NCBI RefSeq assembly: GCF_004345565.1
Contig: NZ_SLWA01000006.1
Span: 62,001 to 126,000, forward strand
Direction of reading: 5' to 3'
Source: Flavobacterium circumlabens
GTDB taxonomy: Bacteria; Bacteroidota; Bacteroidia; Flavobacteriales; Flavobacteriaceae
DNA: 64,000 bases
This document shows, one piece after another, positions 1 to 8,577 of this stretch (the first letter of the stretch is position 1; the number at the start of each line of letters is the position of its first letter). The notes beneath the pieces were generated by a model. It worked only from the letters and a program-made list of their open reading frames with translations, searched no databases and was not told the origin of the DNA. Made by a program: the position numbers and the translations under genes.

Positions 1-73
1 TTTCTTTTTCGGTTAATAAACCGTAAACGTAAAGTTCCAGAATTCCTGATTCTATATATTCTTTTGCTTCCAT
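1..73 (-). CDS. Anti-sigma factor, N-terminal fragment (partial)
   Basis: A reading frame starts at ATG 73-71, overlapping the sigma-factor stop as TAATG, and runs off the window edge. The 24 visible residues begin MEAKEYIESGILELYVYGLL and continue with TEKE. Short acidic N-termini of this kind, with an ESGxLExYVxGxL pattern, are typical of RskA-like anti-sigma factors in Flavobacteriia. The stop/start overlap implies translational coupling, as expected for a sigma/anti-sigma pair. The membrane and C-terminal parts lie outside the window, so the family call rests on the N-terminus and context only. Confidence 0.7.
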   Translation of the reverse strand, partial: MEAKEYIESGILELYVYGLLTEKE

Positions 74-603
74 TATATTTTTAAATAATTACGTAAATCG
101 TTAATACAGTTTCTGTTTTGTGTCTTGATAGTTCCCAACGGCATTGCCAGTTCTTCTGAAGCTTCTTGCTGGGTATATCCTTTGAAAAATAATAAATCGA
201 TTATCTCAATACATTTAGGTTTCAGCTTTTTTACAAATTCCTGAATACCGATGGTATCAATTTTGTTGACCAACTTATTACTGTCATCTAACAGATTTAC
301 GAAATTATCTGAAGAAAGGTTTTTTTGGCTGTTATTAAAGTTTTTGGATCTAAGCTTATCAATTGAGGTATTCCTAGCTATATTAAGGATCCAGGTGTAA
401 AATCTGCCTTTGCTTTCGTTATAAGAATCTATATTTTTCCAGATTTTGACAAAAACTTCCTGCAAAACATCTTCGGCTTCCTCGCGGTTTTTTATTAGAA
501 CATTAATGACCGAAAATAAACTTTTTGAATACATATCATACAAATGGGTAAAAGCTCTTTCGTCTTTCTTGTAAATTAAAACTAATAATTCTTCTTGACT
601 CAT
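73..603 (-). CDS. ECF-type RNA polymerase sigma factor
   Basis: This 176-residue protein has the two-domain layout of an extracytoplasmic-function sigma factor. Region 2 lies at about residues 17-85 and includes NREEAEDVLQEVFVKIWKN, the usual core-binding and -10 recognition segment. Region 4 lies at about 125-175, with a helix-turn-helix around YTQQEASEELAMPLGTIKT. It would direct RNA polymerase to a small regulon and be held inactive by the anti-sigma factor encoded just downstream with overlapping codons. The ATG at 603 is the only good start. The family is clear; the signal sensed and the target genes cannot be told from this window. Confidence 0.93.
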   Translation of the reverse strand: MSQEELLVLIYKKDERAFTHLYDMYSKSLFSVINVLIKNREEAEDVLQEVFVKIWKNIDSYNESKGRFYTWILNIARNTSIDKLRSKNFNNSQKNLSSDNFVNLLDDSNKLVNKIDTIGIQEFVKKLKPKCIEIIDLLFFKGYTQQEASEELAMPLGTIKTQNRNCINDLRNYLKI

Positions 604-955
604 AGAATGGGATTTTTAAGCTTAAACAAATTTTTTAAAATATTTTTTTGATTACCTGAGATAAAGATAATTTATTTTTCTGTGAAAATAATATTTTTTT
701 TAACAGTCTTATCCTTAGAAAAATAAGGGATTTTGGAAAAAAGTAACTTTTTTTTGACTTTTTTAAAACCAAAAGCAAACCGTTTACGTAAATGCTATTA
801 TAACATAAAATGAAATGTTTAGCTAAATAGCAATTGAAACAAAAATTTTGGCAAAATTAAATAATCGGGGATTAATGATTTTGTAAGGTACTAATAAAAA
901 ATACGTTTTTTAAGAAAAAAAACGTAAAGCAAATCGCAATAAAAAAATTAAGGTC
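604..955. other. AT-rich intergenic region
   Basis: About 350 bases separate the start of the sigma factor (minus strand) from the decayed gene that begins at 956. The stretch is very AT-rich, with runs of T and A and stop codons in all frames. I see no RNA gene, strong hairpin or convincing promoter. Confidence 0.4.
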
Positions 956-1407
956 ATGTATAAAATAAATAGTTTAAAGATATTGATTGTAGGTCTCACC
1001 ACTGTTTTGAACTTTACAAGTTTTAGTGAAAATTATTTAAAGGAAGAAAAAGTGCAGAAGGAGAGACCAAATTTGAGCTTTTATAAAGATTAATAGTTGA
1101 TGCCCTCGGACTTCCAATCGAATACGGGTGTAGATGATGCGGATGCTCAAAGTTATAGGTATACAAACGAATTAGATTTTTTTATTATTGTAAACACCGA
1201 TACTGAAAATTATTTGTAGACAAGTGAACTGGAGTTTAAATTATTTCGATCAAAACGGGGGAATCAACTATGAGGAGCTAAAAATAAAAAATTGAATTTA
1301 AAAAAATTGATTTTATCAGTACAATTAGAATACTCAGTTTGCTGCAGGGTCAATACGATAAATAGTCCGGAATTGTTAAGGAATTAATTTCAACTCCGGA
1401 ATGCTAA
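956..1407 (+). pseudogene. Remnant of a small secreted, possibly EF-hand, protein
   Basis: Pieces of one former gene can be read here. An ATG at 956 opens a 45-codon frame with a signal-peptide-like start (MYKINSLKILIVGLTTVLNF) that ends in TAA TAG at 1091-1096. The same frame reopens at 1100-1219 (…NTGVDDADAQSYRYTNELDF…). A second frame at about 1236-1295 reads YFDQNGGINYEEL, which looks like an EF-hand loop with residues missing. A third frame at 1327-1407 reads RILSLLQGQYDK, a stop, then SGIVKELISTPEC. A good terminator follows at 1473. Stops and frame changes make this a decayed gene. The EF-hand reading is inference from one motif. Confidence 0.5.
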
Positions 1408-1472
1408 AAAGGTAAAAGCAAAAATGGCTTAAAAAATTTCAAATTTCATGGTTTGATTTGTTTGTATGGGGA

Positions 1473-1513
1473 GAAGCCTAACGTCTGATTAACGTTAGGC
1501 TTCATTTTTTTTA
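1473..1513 (+). terminator. Rho-independent terminator
   Basis: A 12-bp stem (GAAGCCTAACGT paired with ACGTTAGGCTTC) with a short loop is followed by a T-run. It sits downstream of the decayed gene at 956-1407 and upstream of the peroxidase-like gene, which suggests that the decayed gene was once a separate transcription unit. Confidence 0.85.
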
Positions 1514-1597
1514 TTTAACTTATATTTAATACAAAATACGTGCACCAAAAAACAGTTGCAAAACTGTTTTTGACTAATTTTATAAAAAATTGAAACG

Positions 1598-2185
1598 ATG
1601 AAAAAAATATTATTTCTGGCTTATGGTCTGCTATTTTTATTTAGCTGCCAAAATCAAGCACAAACCAATAAAACAAAAACTCCTAAAACGGATAAGGTTA
1701 TGACAAAAGAAACCATTTACCAATTTAAAGTAGAAGATCTATCAGGAAATCCTTTTGATTTTGCTTCTTTAAAAGGAAAAAAAGTAATGATTGTAAACAC
1801 GGCTTCAAAATGTGGATTAACACCTCAATACAAAGATCTTGAAGCGATTTACAAAGAATATAAAGACAAAGGCTTTGTAATTGTTGGTTTTCCTGCCAAT
1901 AACTTTGCTTCACAGGAACCTGGTACAAATGAGGAAATTGGTGCTTTTTGTCAGCAAAATTATGGCGTAACCTTCCCTATGATGGACAAAGTTTCTGTAA
2001 AAGGGGACGATATGTGTGAAGTGTATAAATTCTTAACTCAAAAAGCTAAAAACGGGTTGCAGGATTCTGAAGTGGAATGGAATTTTCAAAAATACTTAAT
2101 CAACGAACAAGGAGAATTGGTAAAAGTAATTAAGCCAAGAACTTTACCAACAGATCCGGAAGTAATCAGTTGGATAAAAAGTTAA
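1598..2185 (+). CDS. Glutathione-peroxidase-family lipoprotein
   Basis: This 195-residue protein has a lipoprotein signal peptide with lipobox LFSC (Cys17), followed by a Gln/Thr/Lys-rich linker and a thioredoxin-fold peroxidase domain. The peroxidatic Cys72 lies in NTASKCGLTPQ. FPANNFASQEPG and WNFQKYLIN supply the other conserved active-site positions of the GPx fold. The usual FPCNQF motif has Ala in place of its Cys, so a two-Cys resolving cycle through that residue is not available. It would reduce hydroperoxides at the envelope, probably with thioredoxin-like reductants rather than glutathione, which is inference from the family. It has its own terminator at 2210. Confidence 0.9.
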   Translation: MKKILFLAYGLLFLFSCQNQAQTNKTKTPKTDKVMTKETIYQFKVEDLSGNPFDFASLKGKKVMIVNTASKCGLTPQYKDLEAIYKEYKDKGFVIVGFPANNFASQEPGTNEEIGAFCQQNYGVTFPMMDKVSVKGDDMCEVYKFLTQKAKNGLQDSEVEWNFQKYLINEQGELVKVIKPRTLPTDPEVISWIKS

Positions 2186-2209
2186 TAAAAACATTATTAA
2201 TTTAAAAAT

Positions 2210-2249
2210 CCACAAATTTGTAGTGATACAGATTTGTGGAGTTTTTTTT
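2210..2249 (+). terminator. Rho-independent terminator
   Basis: The arms CCACAAAT and ATTTGTGG flank a loop of about 14 bases and are followed by A-G and a run of eight T. It lies 24 bases after the peroxidase-like lipoprotein stop. Confidence 0.85.
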
Positions 2250-2282
2250 AATATATTATCCCATACAGTTTATTACAAAGTT

Positions 2283-2370
2283 TGTCATTTCGACGGAGGA
2301 GAAATCACATTCAGAGAGCAACGTACTGTATAGATTCAGCAAATGTGCCTTCTCCTACGTCGAAATGACA
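2283..2370. repeat. Intergenic inverted repeat (GTCATTTCGACG family)
   Basis: Two 20-base arms, TGTCATTTCGACGGAGGAGA at 2283-2302 and TCTCCTACGTCGAAATGACA at 2351-2370, are inverted copies with one mismatch. They enclose about 48 bases. A single arm of the same sequence recurs at 58881-58900. A small open frame across 2236-2427 is produced by the repeat and is not a believable gene. I recognise this as the type of mobile palindromic element scattered between genes in flavobacterial genomes; the copy number in this genome is unknown. Confidence 0.75.
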
Positions 2371-2440
2371 CAAAATAGGCATATTACTTTGCGTTCACTG
2401 GATAAATCGTTGTGTACTTTGCGGTAAAATGTTCTGCAAT

Positions 2441-2938
2441 CTACTTTAAAATCAGCTGCATAAAAACCAGATCAAGCCAATGACCGAATTTATAGCCAAC
2501 TTCACGAATTGTTCCTATAGAAACAAAACCAAATCTTTCATGAAAAGCAATACTTCCGGCATTATCAGCGTCGATAGCACCAATCATAACGTGATAACCC
2601 TGTTCTTTGGCTAAACGAATTAGCTGTGTCAGTAACTGAGATCCAATTCCCTTTCCAATCACATGATCCACCACATAAACCGAATGTTCAACGGTGAATT
2701 GATAACCGATTTTCTCCCTAAATTGTCCGTAACTCCCAAAACCTACCACTTCGCCCTCTAAATCGGCAACGACAATAGGTAAGTTTTTACTTTTTTTATC
2801 TTCGAACCACTTAGTCTGGACATCGAGCGTCTGGATATCGTAATTGTAATTGGCAGTGGTATGCACTATAGAATGATTGACAATAGCGAGAATTTTCTCT
2901 AAATCGTTTGTTGTGGCTGGTCTAAGGGTTATGTTCAT
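2441..2938 (-). CDS. GNAT N-acetyltransferase, phosphinothricin acetyltransferase-like
   Basis: This 165-residue protein is a single GNAT domain. It starts MNITLRPATTNDLEKILAIV and contains EHSVYVVDHVIGKGIGSQLL, where the acetyl-CoA pyrophosphate loop is GKGIG, and later FHERFGFVSIGTIREVGYKF, typical of the Pat/MnaT (YncA) group. Members N-acetylate amino-acid-like substrates such as methionine sulfone, methionine sulfoximine or phosphinothricin. The length equals the family's usual length. It stands alone, divergent from menD; the substrate is not determinable. Confidence 0.88.
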   Translation of the reverse strand: MNITLRPATTNDLEKILAIVNHSIVHTTANYNYDIQTLDVQTKWFEDKKSKNLPIVVADLEGEVVGFGSYGQFREKIGYQFTVEHSVYVVDHVIGKGIGSQLLTQLIRLAKEQGYHVMIGAIDADNAGSIAFHERFGFVSIGTIREVGYKFGHWLDLVFMQLILK

Positions 2939-3201
2939 GATTTTTTTTGGATTATGGTTTTAAGCTCAAATTCACAAATTATTTCTACAGATCCTGATTA
3001 AAATAATTTCTAAATTCTTGGCGGTTTTTTAAATAGGAGAAGTTTATTTTATTCAAAAAAAATGCTTTTACAAATATATTCCCTTTTTCTAAAAATTGAC
3101 TTAATATCTCACCATTTATAAGTTAAATCAACATTGAAGTTTGTAACTTTGTACTATTAGAAAATTTTTCAATTTTCTTGAATAATAATACTTTCCTACG
3201 A

Positions 3202-4863
3202 ATGATTTACCCTAAAATACCGCTCGCTCAGAGCATTATCGAAATTTGTTTAGCAAAAGGAATCACTACTATCATAATTTCTCCCGGATCAAGAAATGCA
3301 CCGTTAACCATAGGGTTTGCCCAAAACGCTAATTTTAAATGTTACAGCATTGCAGATGAGCGTTGTGCTGCCTTTTTTGCCTTAGGAATTGCCCAGCAGA
3401 CCCAGCAGCCAACAGCAGTTGTTTGTACTTCAGGATCTGCTTTATTAAATTATTATCCGGCTGTTGCGGAAGCATTTTACAGTCAGATTCCATTAATTGT
3501 TATTTCCGCAGACCGCCCGCAAAGCAAAATTGATATTGGGGACGGGCAAACTATTCGTCAGCAGAATGTGTATGAGAATCATTCGGTTTTTAATGCTAAT
3601 TTAACCGAAGAAGCTTCAGTTGAAAATGATCTCAAAATAAATAAAGCAATCGAAACGGCAATCCTTAAAAAAGGTCCCGTTCATATTAATGCGCCCTTCG
3701 AAGAACCTTTGTATGAAACAGTGGAAGCACTTTCTGTAAAGTCAAAAATTACAAATATAGAGCCTTCACTTGAAACAAAAACCATAGAAAACAGCGAGGA
3801 AATTGTTTCAATCTGGAATTCAGCCCGAAGAAAACTAATCATGGTTGGTGTAAATGAAGCTAATGCAATCGATGCTGAAATAACAGAAAATCTGGCAAAA
3901 GACCCGTCTGTAGTGGTGCTGACCGAAACGACTTCCAACTTGCATCATCCGACTTTTATTAATAGCATTGATACTTTAATTACACCATTTGAAGAGACTG
4001 ATTTTAAAGATTTTCAACCCGAAATTTTGGTCACTTTTGGCGGAATGATTGTTTCAAAACGCATCAAGGCATTTTTGCGAAAATACAAACCGAAATACCA
4101 TTGGCATATTGATACGTTACGTGCTTATGATACCTTTAGCGCACTATCGCATCATTTTGTAATGCAGCCGAATGACTTTTTTAAAGATTTGTTTTCGAAA
4201 GCTATAACAATAGAAAGTGATTATTTTGAAGGAATAAAAAAGGTTTACGATTTACGAAAAATCAAAAGAAAAGAATATCTGGATAAGATTCCGTTTTCTG
4301 ACTTTAAGGTTTTCGAAAAAGTAATTGAAGCGTTGCCTAAAAACAGTCAATTGCAGATTAGCAACAGTTCGGCTATTCGCTATGCACAGCTGATTCATAT
4401 TGATCCTTCTATCGAAGTTTTTTGCAACAGGGGAACAAGCGGAATCGACGGAAGCACATCAACAGCGATTGGAGCTGCGGTAGCAAGCGGAAAACAAAAC
4501 GTCTTTATCACCGGAGATATTAGCTTTCTATACGACAGCAACGCTTTATGGAACTCTTATATTCCCAAAAATTTCAAAATTATTTTGATTAATAATGGAG
4601 GAGGAGGAATTTTCAGAATTTTGCCGGGTCATGAAGAGAAACCGGTTTTCAATACTTATTTTGAGACTTCCCATCATTTAACAGCCGAACATCTGGCTAA
4701 AATGTATCAGATGAACTATTTTACGGCGTCAGATAAGGAAACTTTGGAAAAAAACATAGAAACTCTTTTTGAATCAAATCAGGCTCCGGGTATTTTGGAA
4801 ATCTTTACCCCAACTGCTGAGAATGATGTTATTTTAAAACAATTTTTTAAAGAACTCAACTAA
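3202..4863 (+). CDS. menD: 2-succinyl-5-enolpyruvyl-6-hydroxy-3-cyclohexene-1-carboxylate synthase
   Basis: MenD is the ThDP-dependent enzyme that joins 2-oxoglutarate to isochorismate in menaquinone synthesis. About 553 residues are present. The N-terminal part has SPGSRNAPLTIGF and VVCTSGSALLNYYPAVAEAF. The C-terminal ThDP site is visible around residue 437 as GDISFLYDSNALW…NNGGGGIFRILPG. I place the start at ATG 3202 (MIYPKIPLAQS), the usual MenD N-terminus, rather than at the in-frame TTG 3178. A TAACTTTG element at 3144-3151 could be the -7 box. A hairpin terminator follows at 4871, so menD is probably transcribed on its own. Confidence 0.97.
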   Translation: MIYPKIPLAQSIIEICLAKGITTIIISPGSRNAPLTIGFAQNANFKCYSIADERCAAFFALGIAQQTQQPTAVVCTSGSALLNYYPAVAEAFYSQIPLIVISADRPQSKIDIGDGQTIRQQNVYENHSVFNANLTEEASVENDLKINKAIETAILKKGPVHINAPFEEPLYETVEALSVKSKITNIEPSLETKTIENSEEIVSIWNSARRKLIMVGVNEANAIDAEITENLAKDPSVVVLTETTSNLHHPTFINSIDTLITPFEETDFKDFQPEILVTFGGMIVSKRIKAFLRKYKPKYHWHIDTLRAYDTFSALSHHFVMQPNDFFKDLFSKAITIESDYFEGIKKVYDLRKIKRKEYLDKIPFSDFKVFEKVIEALPKNSQLQISNSSAIRYAQLIHIDPSIEVFCNRGTSGIDGSTSTAIGAAVASGKQNVFITGDISFLYDSNALWNSYIPKNFKIILINNGGGGIFRILPGHEEKPVFNTYFETSHHLTAEHLAKMYQMNYFTASDKETLEKNIETLFESNQAPGILEIFTPTAENDVILKQFFKELN

Positions 4864-4870
4864 AATTTTT

Positions 4871-4897
4871 AAAAGTGCCTTTACCGGCACTTTTTTT
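4871..4897 (+). terminator. Rho-independent terminator after menD
   Basis: The stem AAAAGTGCC / GGCACTTTT with a 6-base loop runs into a T-run. It starts 8 bases after the menD stop codon. Confidence 0.9.
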
Positions 4898-4909
4898 ATG
4901 AAATATTTT

Positions 4910-4942
4910 TTGGGCTTACCATTTTCAAACTTCGTACCTTTG
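4910..4942 (+). promoter_or_regulatory. Bacteroidota-type promoter for the CvfB-like gene
   Basis: TTG at 4910-4912 and TACCTTTG at 4935-4942 are separated by 22 bases, matching the flavobacterial pattern TTG-N17-23-TAnnTTTG. The element is 43 bases upstream of the ATG at 4986 and downstream of the menD terminator. It makes the in-frame TTG at 4959 an unlikely start. Confidence 0.6.
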
Positions 4943-4985
4943 CGGCTTAGAAACTTAGTTGCTTATCAACTCAGAACCTTATAAT

Positions 4986-5843
4986 ATGATTGAAATAGGA
5001 AAATACAATACGCTTACCATATTACGTGATACCAAAGTTGGTTTATTTTTAGGAAATCCTCAAGAAGACCCTGAAGGAATTCACGATATATTATTACCCA
5101 ATAAATACGTTCCCAATGAATTTGAGATAGGCGAGGAGCTTATCGTTTTTGTTTATTTAGACCACGAACAGCGTCCGGTTTCGACAACCCTCGAACCTTA
5201 TATATTATTGAATGAATTTGCTTTGTTAAGAGTAAACTACATCAATCAGGTTGGTGCTTTTATGGACTGGGGAATGGAAAAAGACATTCTGGTTCCTTTT
5301 AAAGAGCAGGCGCGTCCTATGGAAAAAGGAAAACGTTATTTAGTTTACCTTTATATGGACGAAAAAACCAATCGTCTGGTCGCTTCAAGTAAAACAAATC
5401 AATTTTTGAACAATGATATTTTAACTGTTGAAAAAGGAGAAGAAGTTGATTTGATTGTTTCGCATATTACCGAAATCGGAATCAATGTGATTATCAATGA
5501 GAAACATAAAGGACTGCTGTATAAAGACGAAGTCTACGATGATGCGATAAGAACAGGCGACAGAATGGTCGGTTATATTAAAAATATCCGTCCTGATAAC
5601 AAAATTGATGTAGCTTTGCAAGAGCAGGGTTATCAGAGTATTGAGCCAAATGCAGATAAGATTTTAGACGAATTAAGAGCCAATCGCGGTTTTTTACGCC
5701 TAAATGATAATTCGCATCCGGAGGACATCAAAACGGTACTTAAAATGAGTAAAAAAACCTTTAAAAAAGCAATTGGTGCTTTGTATAAAGAAAAGCTTAT
5801 CGAAATTAAAGAAGATGGAATTTATCTGGTAAAGGATAATTAA
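4986..5843 (+). CDS. S1-like RNA-binding protein, CvfB family
   Basis: This 285-residue protein starts MIEIGKYNTLTILRDTKVGL and matches the CvfB/YitL layout: tandem S1-like OB-folds followed by a C-terminal winged helix. OB-fold strands are visible at FLGNP…DILLPNKYVP, in RVNYINQVGAFMDWGMEKDI and in HITEIGINVIINEKHKGLLY. The winged helix is about residues 235-285 (EDIKTVLKMSKKTFKKAIGA, then LYKEKLIEIKEDGIYLV). CvfB proteins bind RNA and affect virulence-factor and general gene expression in firmicutes; the role here is inferred. The ATG at 4986 is chosen over an upstream in-frame TTG because of the promoter position. Two hairpins follow the gene. Confidence 0.88.
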   Translation: MIEIGKYNTLTILRDTKVGLFLGNPQEDPEGIHDILLPNKYVPNEFEIGEELIVFVYLDHEQRPVSTTLEPYILLNEFALLRVNYINQVGAFMDWGMEKDILVPFKEQARPMEKGKRYLVYLYMDEKTNRLVASSKTNQFLNNDILTVEKGEEVDLIVSHITEIGINVIINEKHKGLLYKDEVYDDAIRTGDRMVGYIKNIRPDNKIDVALQEQGYQSIEPNADKILDELRANRGFLRLNDNSHPEDIKTVLKMSKKTFKKAIGALYKEKLIEIKEDGIYLVKDN

Positions 5844-5870
5844 GAACTTCCTTTTAAAAAAGACAAAAAT

Positions 5871-5924
5871 GAAATTCCAAGTTCCAATAGGAACGAATAC
5901 ATTGGAATTTGGAATTTCTTTTTT
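5871..5924. terminator. Long palindromic terminator (ATTCCAA family)
   Basis: The arms GAAATTCCAAGTTCCAAT and ATTGGAATTTGGAATTTC form an 18-bp near-perfect stem with a 17-base loop, followed by TTTTTT. The same palindromic theme recurs at 36841-36889 after proline dehydrogenase, so it is probably a dispersed element used as a terminator. Confidence 0.8.
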
Positions 5925-5950
5925 GGTATTTATTAAATTTAGAATAACAA

Positions 5951-5985
5951 GAAAGGCTACTCATTACAAGTAGCCTTTCTCTTTT
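5951..5985 (+). terminator. Second terminator hairpin
   Basis: The stem GAAAGGCTACT / AGTAGCCTTTC with a 7-base loop is followed by TCTTTTTA. It makes a tandem terminator with the hairpin just upstream. Confidence 0.85.
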
Positions 5986-5989
5986 TATT

Positions 5990-6643
5990 CTCGTTTTAAA
6001 AAAAATTGTAATTAAAAAAAAACAGAAATAAAATAATTCGAATCCATTAAAAAAGTAACAGCTTTAAAAATTTTTGAAATTACTCCTTTAGATGGGTATG
6101 TCTTTAAACAATCGATACATTCGTCCTAAAATGCAAAAAATCAATTTCACGGCTGAGCCATTGGTTTATAGAATAACTTTTAGAAAGTAGTCAATTAGCA
6201 TATTTTCCTCTTTTCGTTTTCAATTTTGTGCTAATTACAAACATTTCCAGCTTTTAACCTTAGGTGTTACTATCTCTTTTTTGAAGTTTTTACAAATGCA
6301 TAAATCATTTGCTCATTAATTAAGGGCTTACTAATAAAAACCGTCAAAAAATAAGCGACAAATTTTTTAAATTTTCTCAAAAAAAGTCATTTTTTAGGTT
6401 AATAAATCAGTGAAAGAAAATCAATCATAATCCAATGAAATAAAATGTATCTCATTGATTTCTAGGGTGTAAAATTACTTATTTTTTTTTAAACCAAATG
6501 TTAAATAATGTTATTTTTTGTAGGTAAATACTAATTGTTAATATTGGGAGCTACTTTCTTGCAGACTAAAATTAAATAGAGTAGGTAAAAATATAAAAAT
6601 GGTTTATTTTTACACTATAATTTTTAAAACTAAACAAATAGAA
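5990..6643. other. AT-rich intergenic region before menB
   Basis: About 650 bases with stop codons in all frames. I see no RNA gene or long repeat. The last 100 bases (GTTAATATTGGGAGC, then TACTTTCTTG at about 6553-6562) may hold the menB promoter, but no clean TAnnTTTG element is present. Confidence 0.4.
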
Positions 6644-7477
6644 ATGGATTGGATCACTGCCAGAGAATTTGAAGATATAACCTATAAAAAATGTAATGGA
6701 GTTGCAAGAATTGCTTTCAACAGACCCAATGTCAGAAATGCTTTTCGACCAAAAACGACTTCAGAATTATACCAGGCTTTTTACGATGCACAGGAAGATA
6801 CTTCAATAGGCGTAGTATTGCTTTCTGCAGAAGGCCCCTCGACTAAGGACGGGGTTTATTCCTTTTGCAGTGGAGGTGATCAGAATGCCAGAGGACATCA
6901 GGGTTATGTAGGAGAAGATGGTCAGCACCGTTTGAATATTCTGGAAGTGCAGCGTCTAATCCGTTTTATGCCTAAAGTGGTTATTGCCGTTGTTCCGGGT
7001 TGGGCAGTGGGTGGCGGACACAGTTTACATGTGGTTTGCGATATGACCCTGGCGAGTAAAGAACATGCTATTTTTAAACAAACAGATGCCGATGTTACCA
7101 GTTTTGACGGGGGTTACGGATCTGCTTATCTGGCTAAAATGGTGGGACAGAAAAAAGCACGCGAAATTTTCTTTTTAGGACGCAATTATTCGGCTCAGGA
7201 AGCAATGGACATGGGTATGGTAAATGCCGTTATTCCCCACGATGAACTTGAAGATACTGCTTATGAGTGGGCACAGGAAATCCTGCAAAAATCACCAACC
7301 TCTATAAAAATGCTAAAATTCGCCATGAACTTAACAGACGATGGTATGGTGGGGCAGCAGGTTTTTGCCGGAGAAGCAACCCGTCTGGCCTATATGACTG
7401 AGGAAGCCAAAGAGGGAAGAAATGCATTTTTAGAAAAAAGAAAACCAAATTTCGGAGAGAATAAGTGGTTACCGTAA
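6644..7477 (+). CDS. menB: 1,4-dihydroxy-2-naphthoyl-CoA synthase, type II
   Basis: MenB closes the second ring of the menaquinone head group from o-succinylbenzoyl-CoA. The 277-residue protein starting MDWITAREFEDITYKKCNGV is a crotonase-fold enzyme with the oxyanion-hole segment FCSGGDQNARG (about residue 75) and GWAVGGGHSLHVVCDMTLAS. The active-site segment QTDADVTSFDGGYGSAYLA carries Asp where bicarbonate-dependent type I enzymes have Gly. This fits the type II, bicarbonate-independent class typified by the mycobacterial enzyme. The ATG at 6644 gives the normal N-terminus; an upstream in-frame ATG at 6599 would add 15 AT-rich codons. menA follows after a hairpin. Confidence 0.97.
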   Translation: MDWITAREFEDITYKKCNGVARIAFNRPNVRNAFRPKTTSELYQAFYDAQEDTSIGVVLLSAEGPSTKDGVYSFCSGGDQNARGHQGYVGEDGQHRLNILEVQRLIRFMPKVVIAVVPGWAVGGGHSLHVVCDMTLASKEHAIFKQTDADVTSFDGGYGSAYLAKMVGQKKAREIFFLGRNYSAQEAMDMGMVNAVIPHDELEDTAYEWAQEILQKSPTSIKMLKFAMNLTDDGMVGQQVFAGEATRLAYMTEEAKEGRNAFLEKRKPNFGENKWLP

Positions 7478-7490
7478 AGTTTTAATCAGT

Positions 7491-7537
7491 TTACAGTCTC
7501 AGTCACAGTCTGAAAACTGACACTGAGACCGTAAAAT
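7491..7537. repeat. Imperfect palindrome between menB and menA
   Basis: TTACAGTCTCAGTCACAG and CTGACACTGAGACCGTAA are inverted copies with a few mismatches and a short loop. A T-run (AAAATTTT) follows but is weak. It may act as an attenuator between menB and menA or be a dispersed element. Confidence 0.5.
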
Positions 7538-7586
7538 TTTCCAACAATCTAAATTCTAATTTCTAAAATTTCAAATAAAAAACATA

Positions 7587-8549
7587 ATGAAACACTGGAT
7601 TGAAGCCGCAAGATTGCGCACATTACCTTTATCAGTTTCCGGAATTATAGTGGGAAGCATTTATGCCTTATCCAACCCAACAGAAGCCATCAATACACCG
7701 ACAGAAGTCTTTAGTTGGAAAATTTTTGGTTTTGCACTTTTAACAACGCTCGGCTTGCAGGTTTTGTCGAATTTTGCCAATGATTACGGTGATGGCGTAA
7801 AAGGCACCGACAATGAAGACAGAGTTGGGCCGAAGCGCGCTATCCAGAGTGGTGTTATTACACCGCAGGAAATGAAAAAAGCAATCATCATTACATCAAT
7901 TTTAACCTTATTATCTGCTATTACTTTAATTTATTTTGCTTTTGGCGAATCTAACTTCGGATACTCCATCTTTTTCCTCTTACTTGGAATTGCAGCAATT
8001 GCTTCGGCTATTCGCTACACCGTTGGAAATTCTGCTTACGGATACAAAGGTTTCGGGGATTTATTTGTTTTTGTTTTCTTCGGACTGGTAAGCACTTTGG
8101 GCGTTAACTTTTTGTATTCTAAAGAAGTAGATCCGATTTTGATTTTACCGGCAATTTCGATTGGTTTGTTAAGTGTCGGAGTGCTAAACCTGAACAATAT
8201 GCGTGATGAAGAATCAGACAGAAAATCAGGCAAAAACACAATCGTTGTTCAAATGGGTGGTAAAAAAGCAAAAACATACCATTTTGCGCTTATTATAACT
8301 GCAATGGTATTGGTATTGGCTTTTGCTGTTTTAAGTAATTATCGTTTCGATCAATATTTGTTTTTATTGGCTTATATACCTTTAACGAAACATCTGATTA
8401 CGGTTTCTAAAAACCAGGAGCCTAAACTGTTGGATCCTGAATTAAAAAAATTAGCCTTAAGCACCTTTTTTCTTTCTTTGCTTTTGACTATCTGTATGAT
8501 TTCCTTGGTTTCAGATATTATTGTGAATCTCTTCTTAGGAGGAAGATAG
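7587..8549 (+). CDS. menA: 1,4-dihydroxy-2-naphthoate polyprenyltransferase
   Basis: MenA attaches the polyprenyl chain to the naphthoate ring in the membrane. The 320-residue protein is a UbiA-superfamily enzyme with about eight or nine membrane segments. The first Asp-rich motif is NDYGDGVKGTDNEDR with following GPKRAIQSG. The second is NNMRDEESDRKSGKNTI, which binds Mg-pyrophosphate. The N-terminus MKHWIEAARLRTLPLSVSGI is standard for MenA. It lies 109 bases after menB and 28 bases before the next gene, so it is probably part of the same expression block. Confidence 0.96.
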   Translation: MKHWIEAARLRTLPLSVSGIIVGSIYALSNPTEAINTPTEVFSWKIFGFALLTTLGLQVLSNFANDYGDGVKGTDNEDRVGPKRAIQSGVITPQEMKKAIIITSILTLLSAITLIYFAFGESNFGYSIFFLLLGIAAIASAIRYTVGNSAYGYKGFGDLFVFVFFGLVSTLGVNFLYSKEVDPILILPAISIGLLSVGVLNLNNMRDEESDRKSGKNTIVVQMGGKKAKTYHFALIITAMVLVLAFAVLSNYRFDQYLFLLAYIPLTKHLITVSKNQEPKLLDPELKKLALSTFFLSLLLTICMISLVSDIIVNLFLGGR

Positions 8550-8577
8550 AATTAGTTCAACTTTAAATTTTATAAAA

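Noticed and set aside
2236..2427. 63-codon plus-strand frame
   Set aside because: It is made by the inverted repeat at 2283-2370 and has no protein-like features.
3178..3201. TTG start for menD
   Set aside because: ATG 3202 gives the usual MenD N-terminus; the extra eight residues are not typical.
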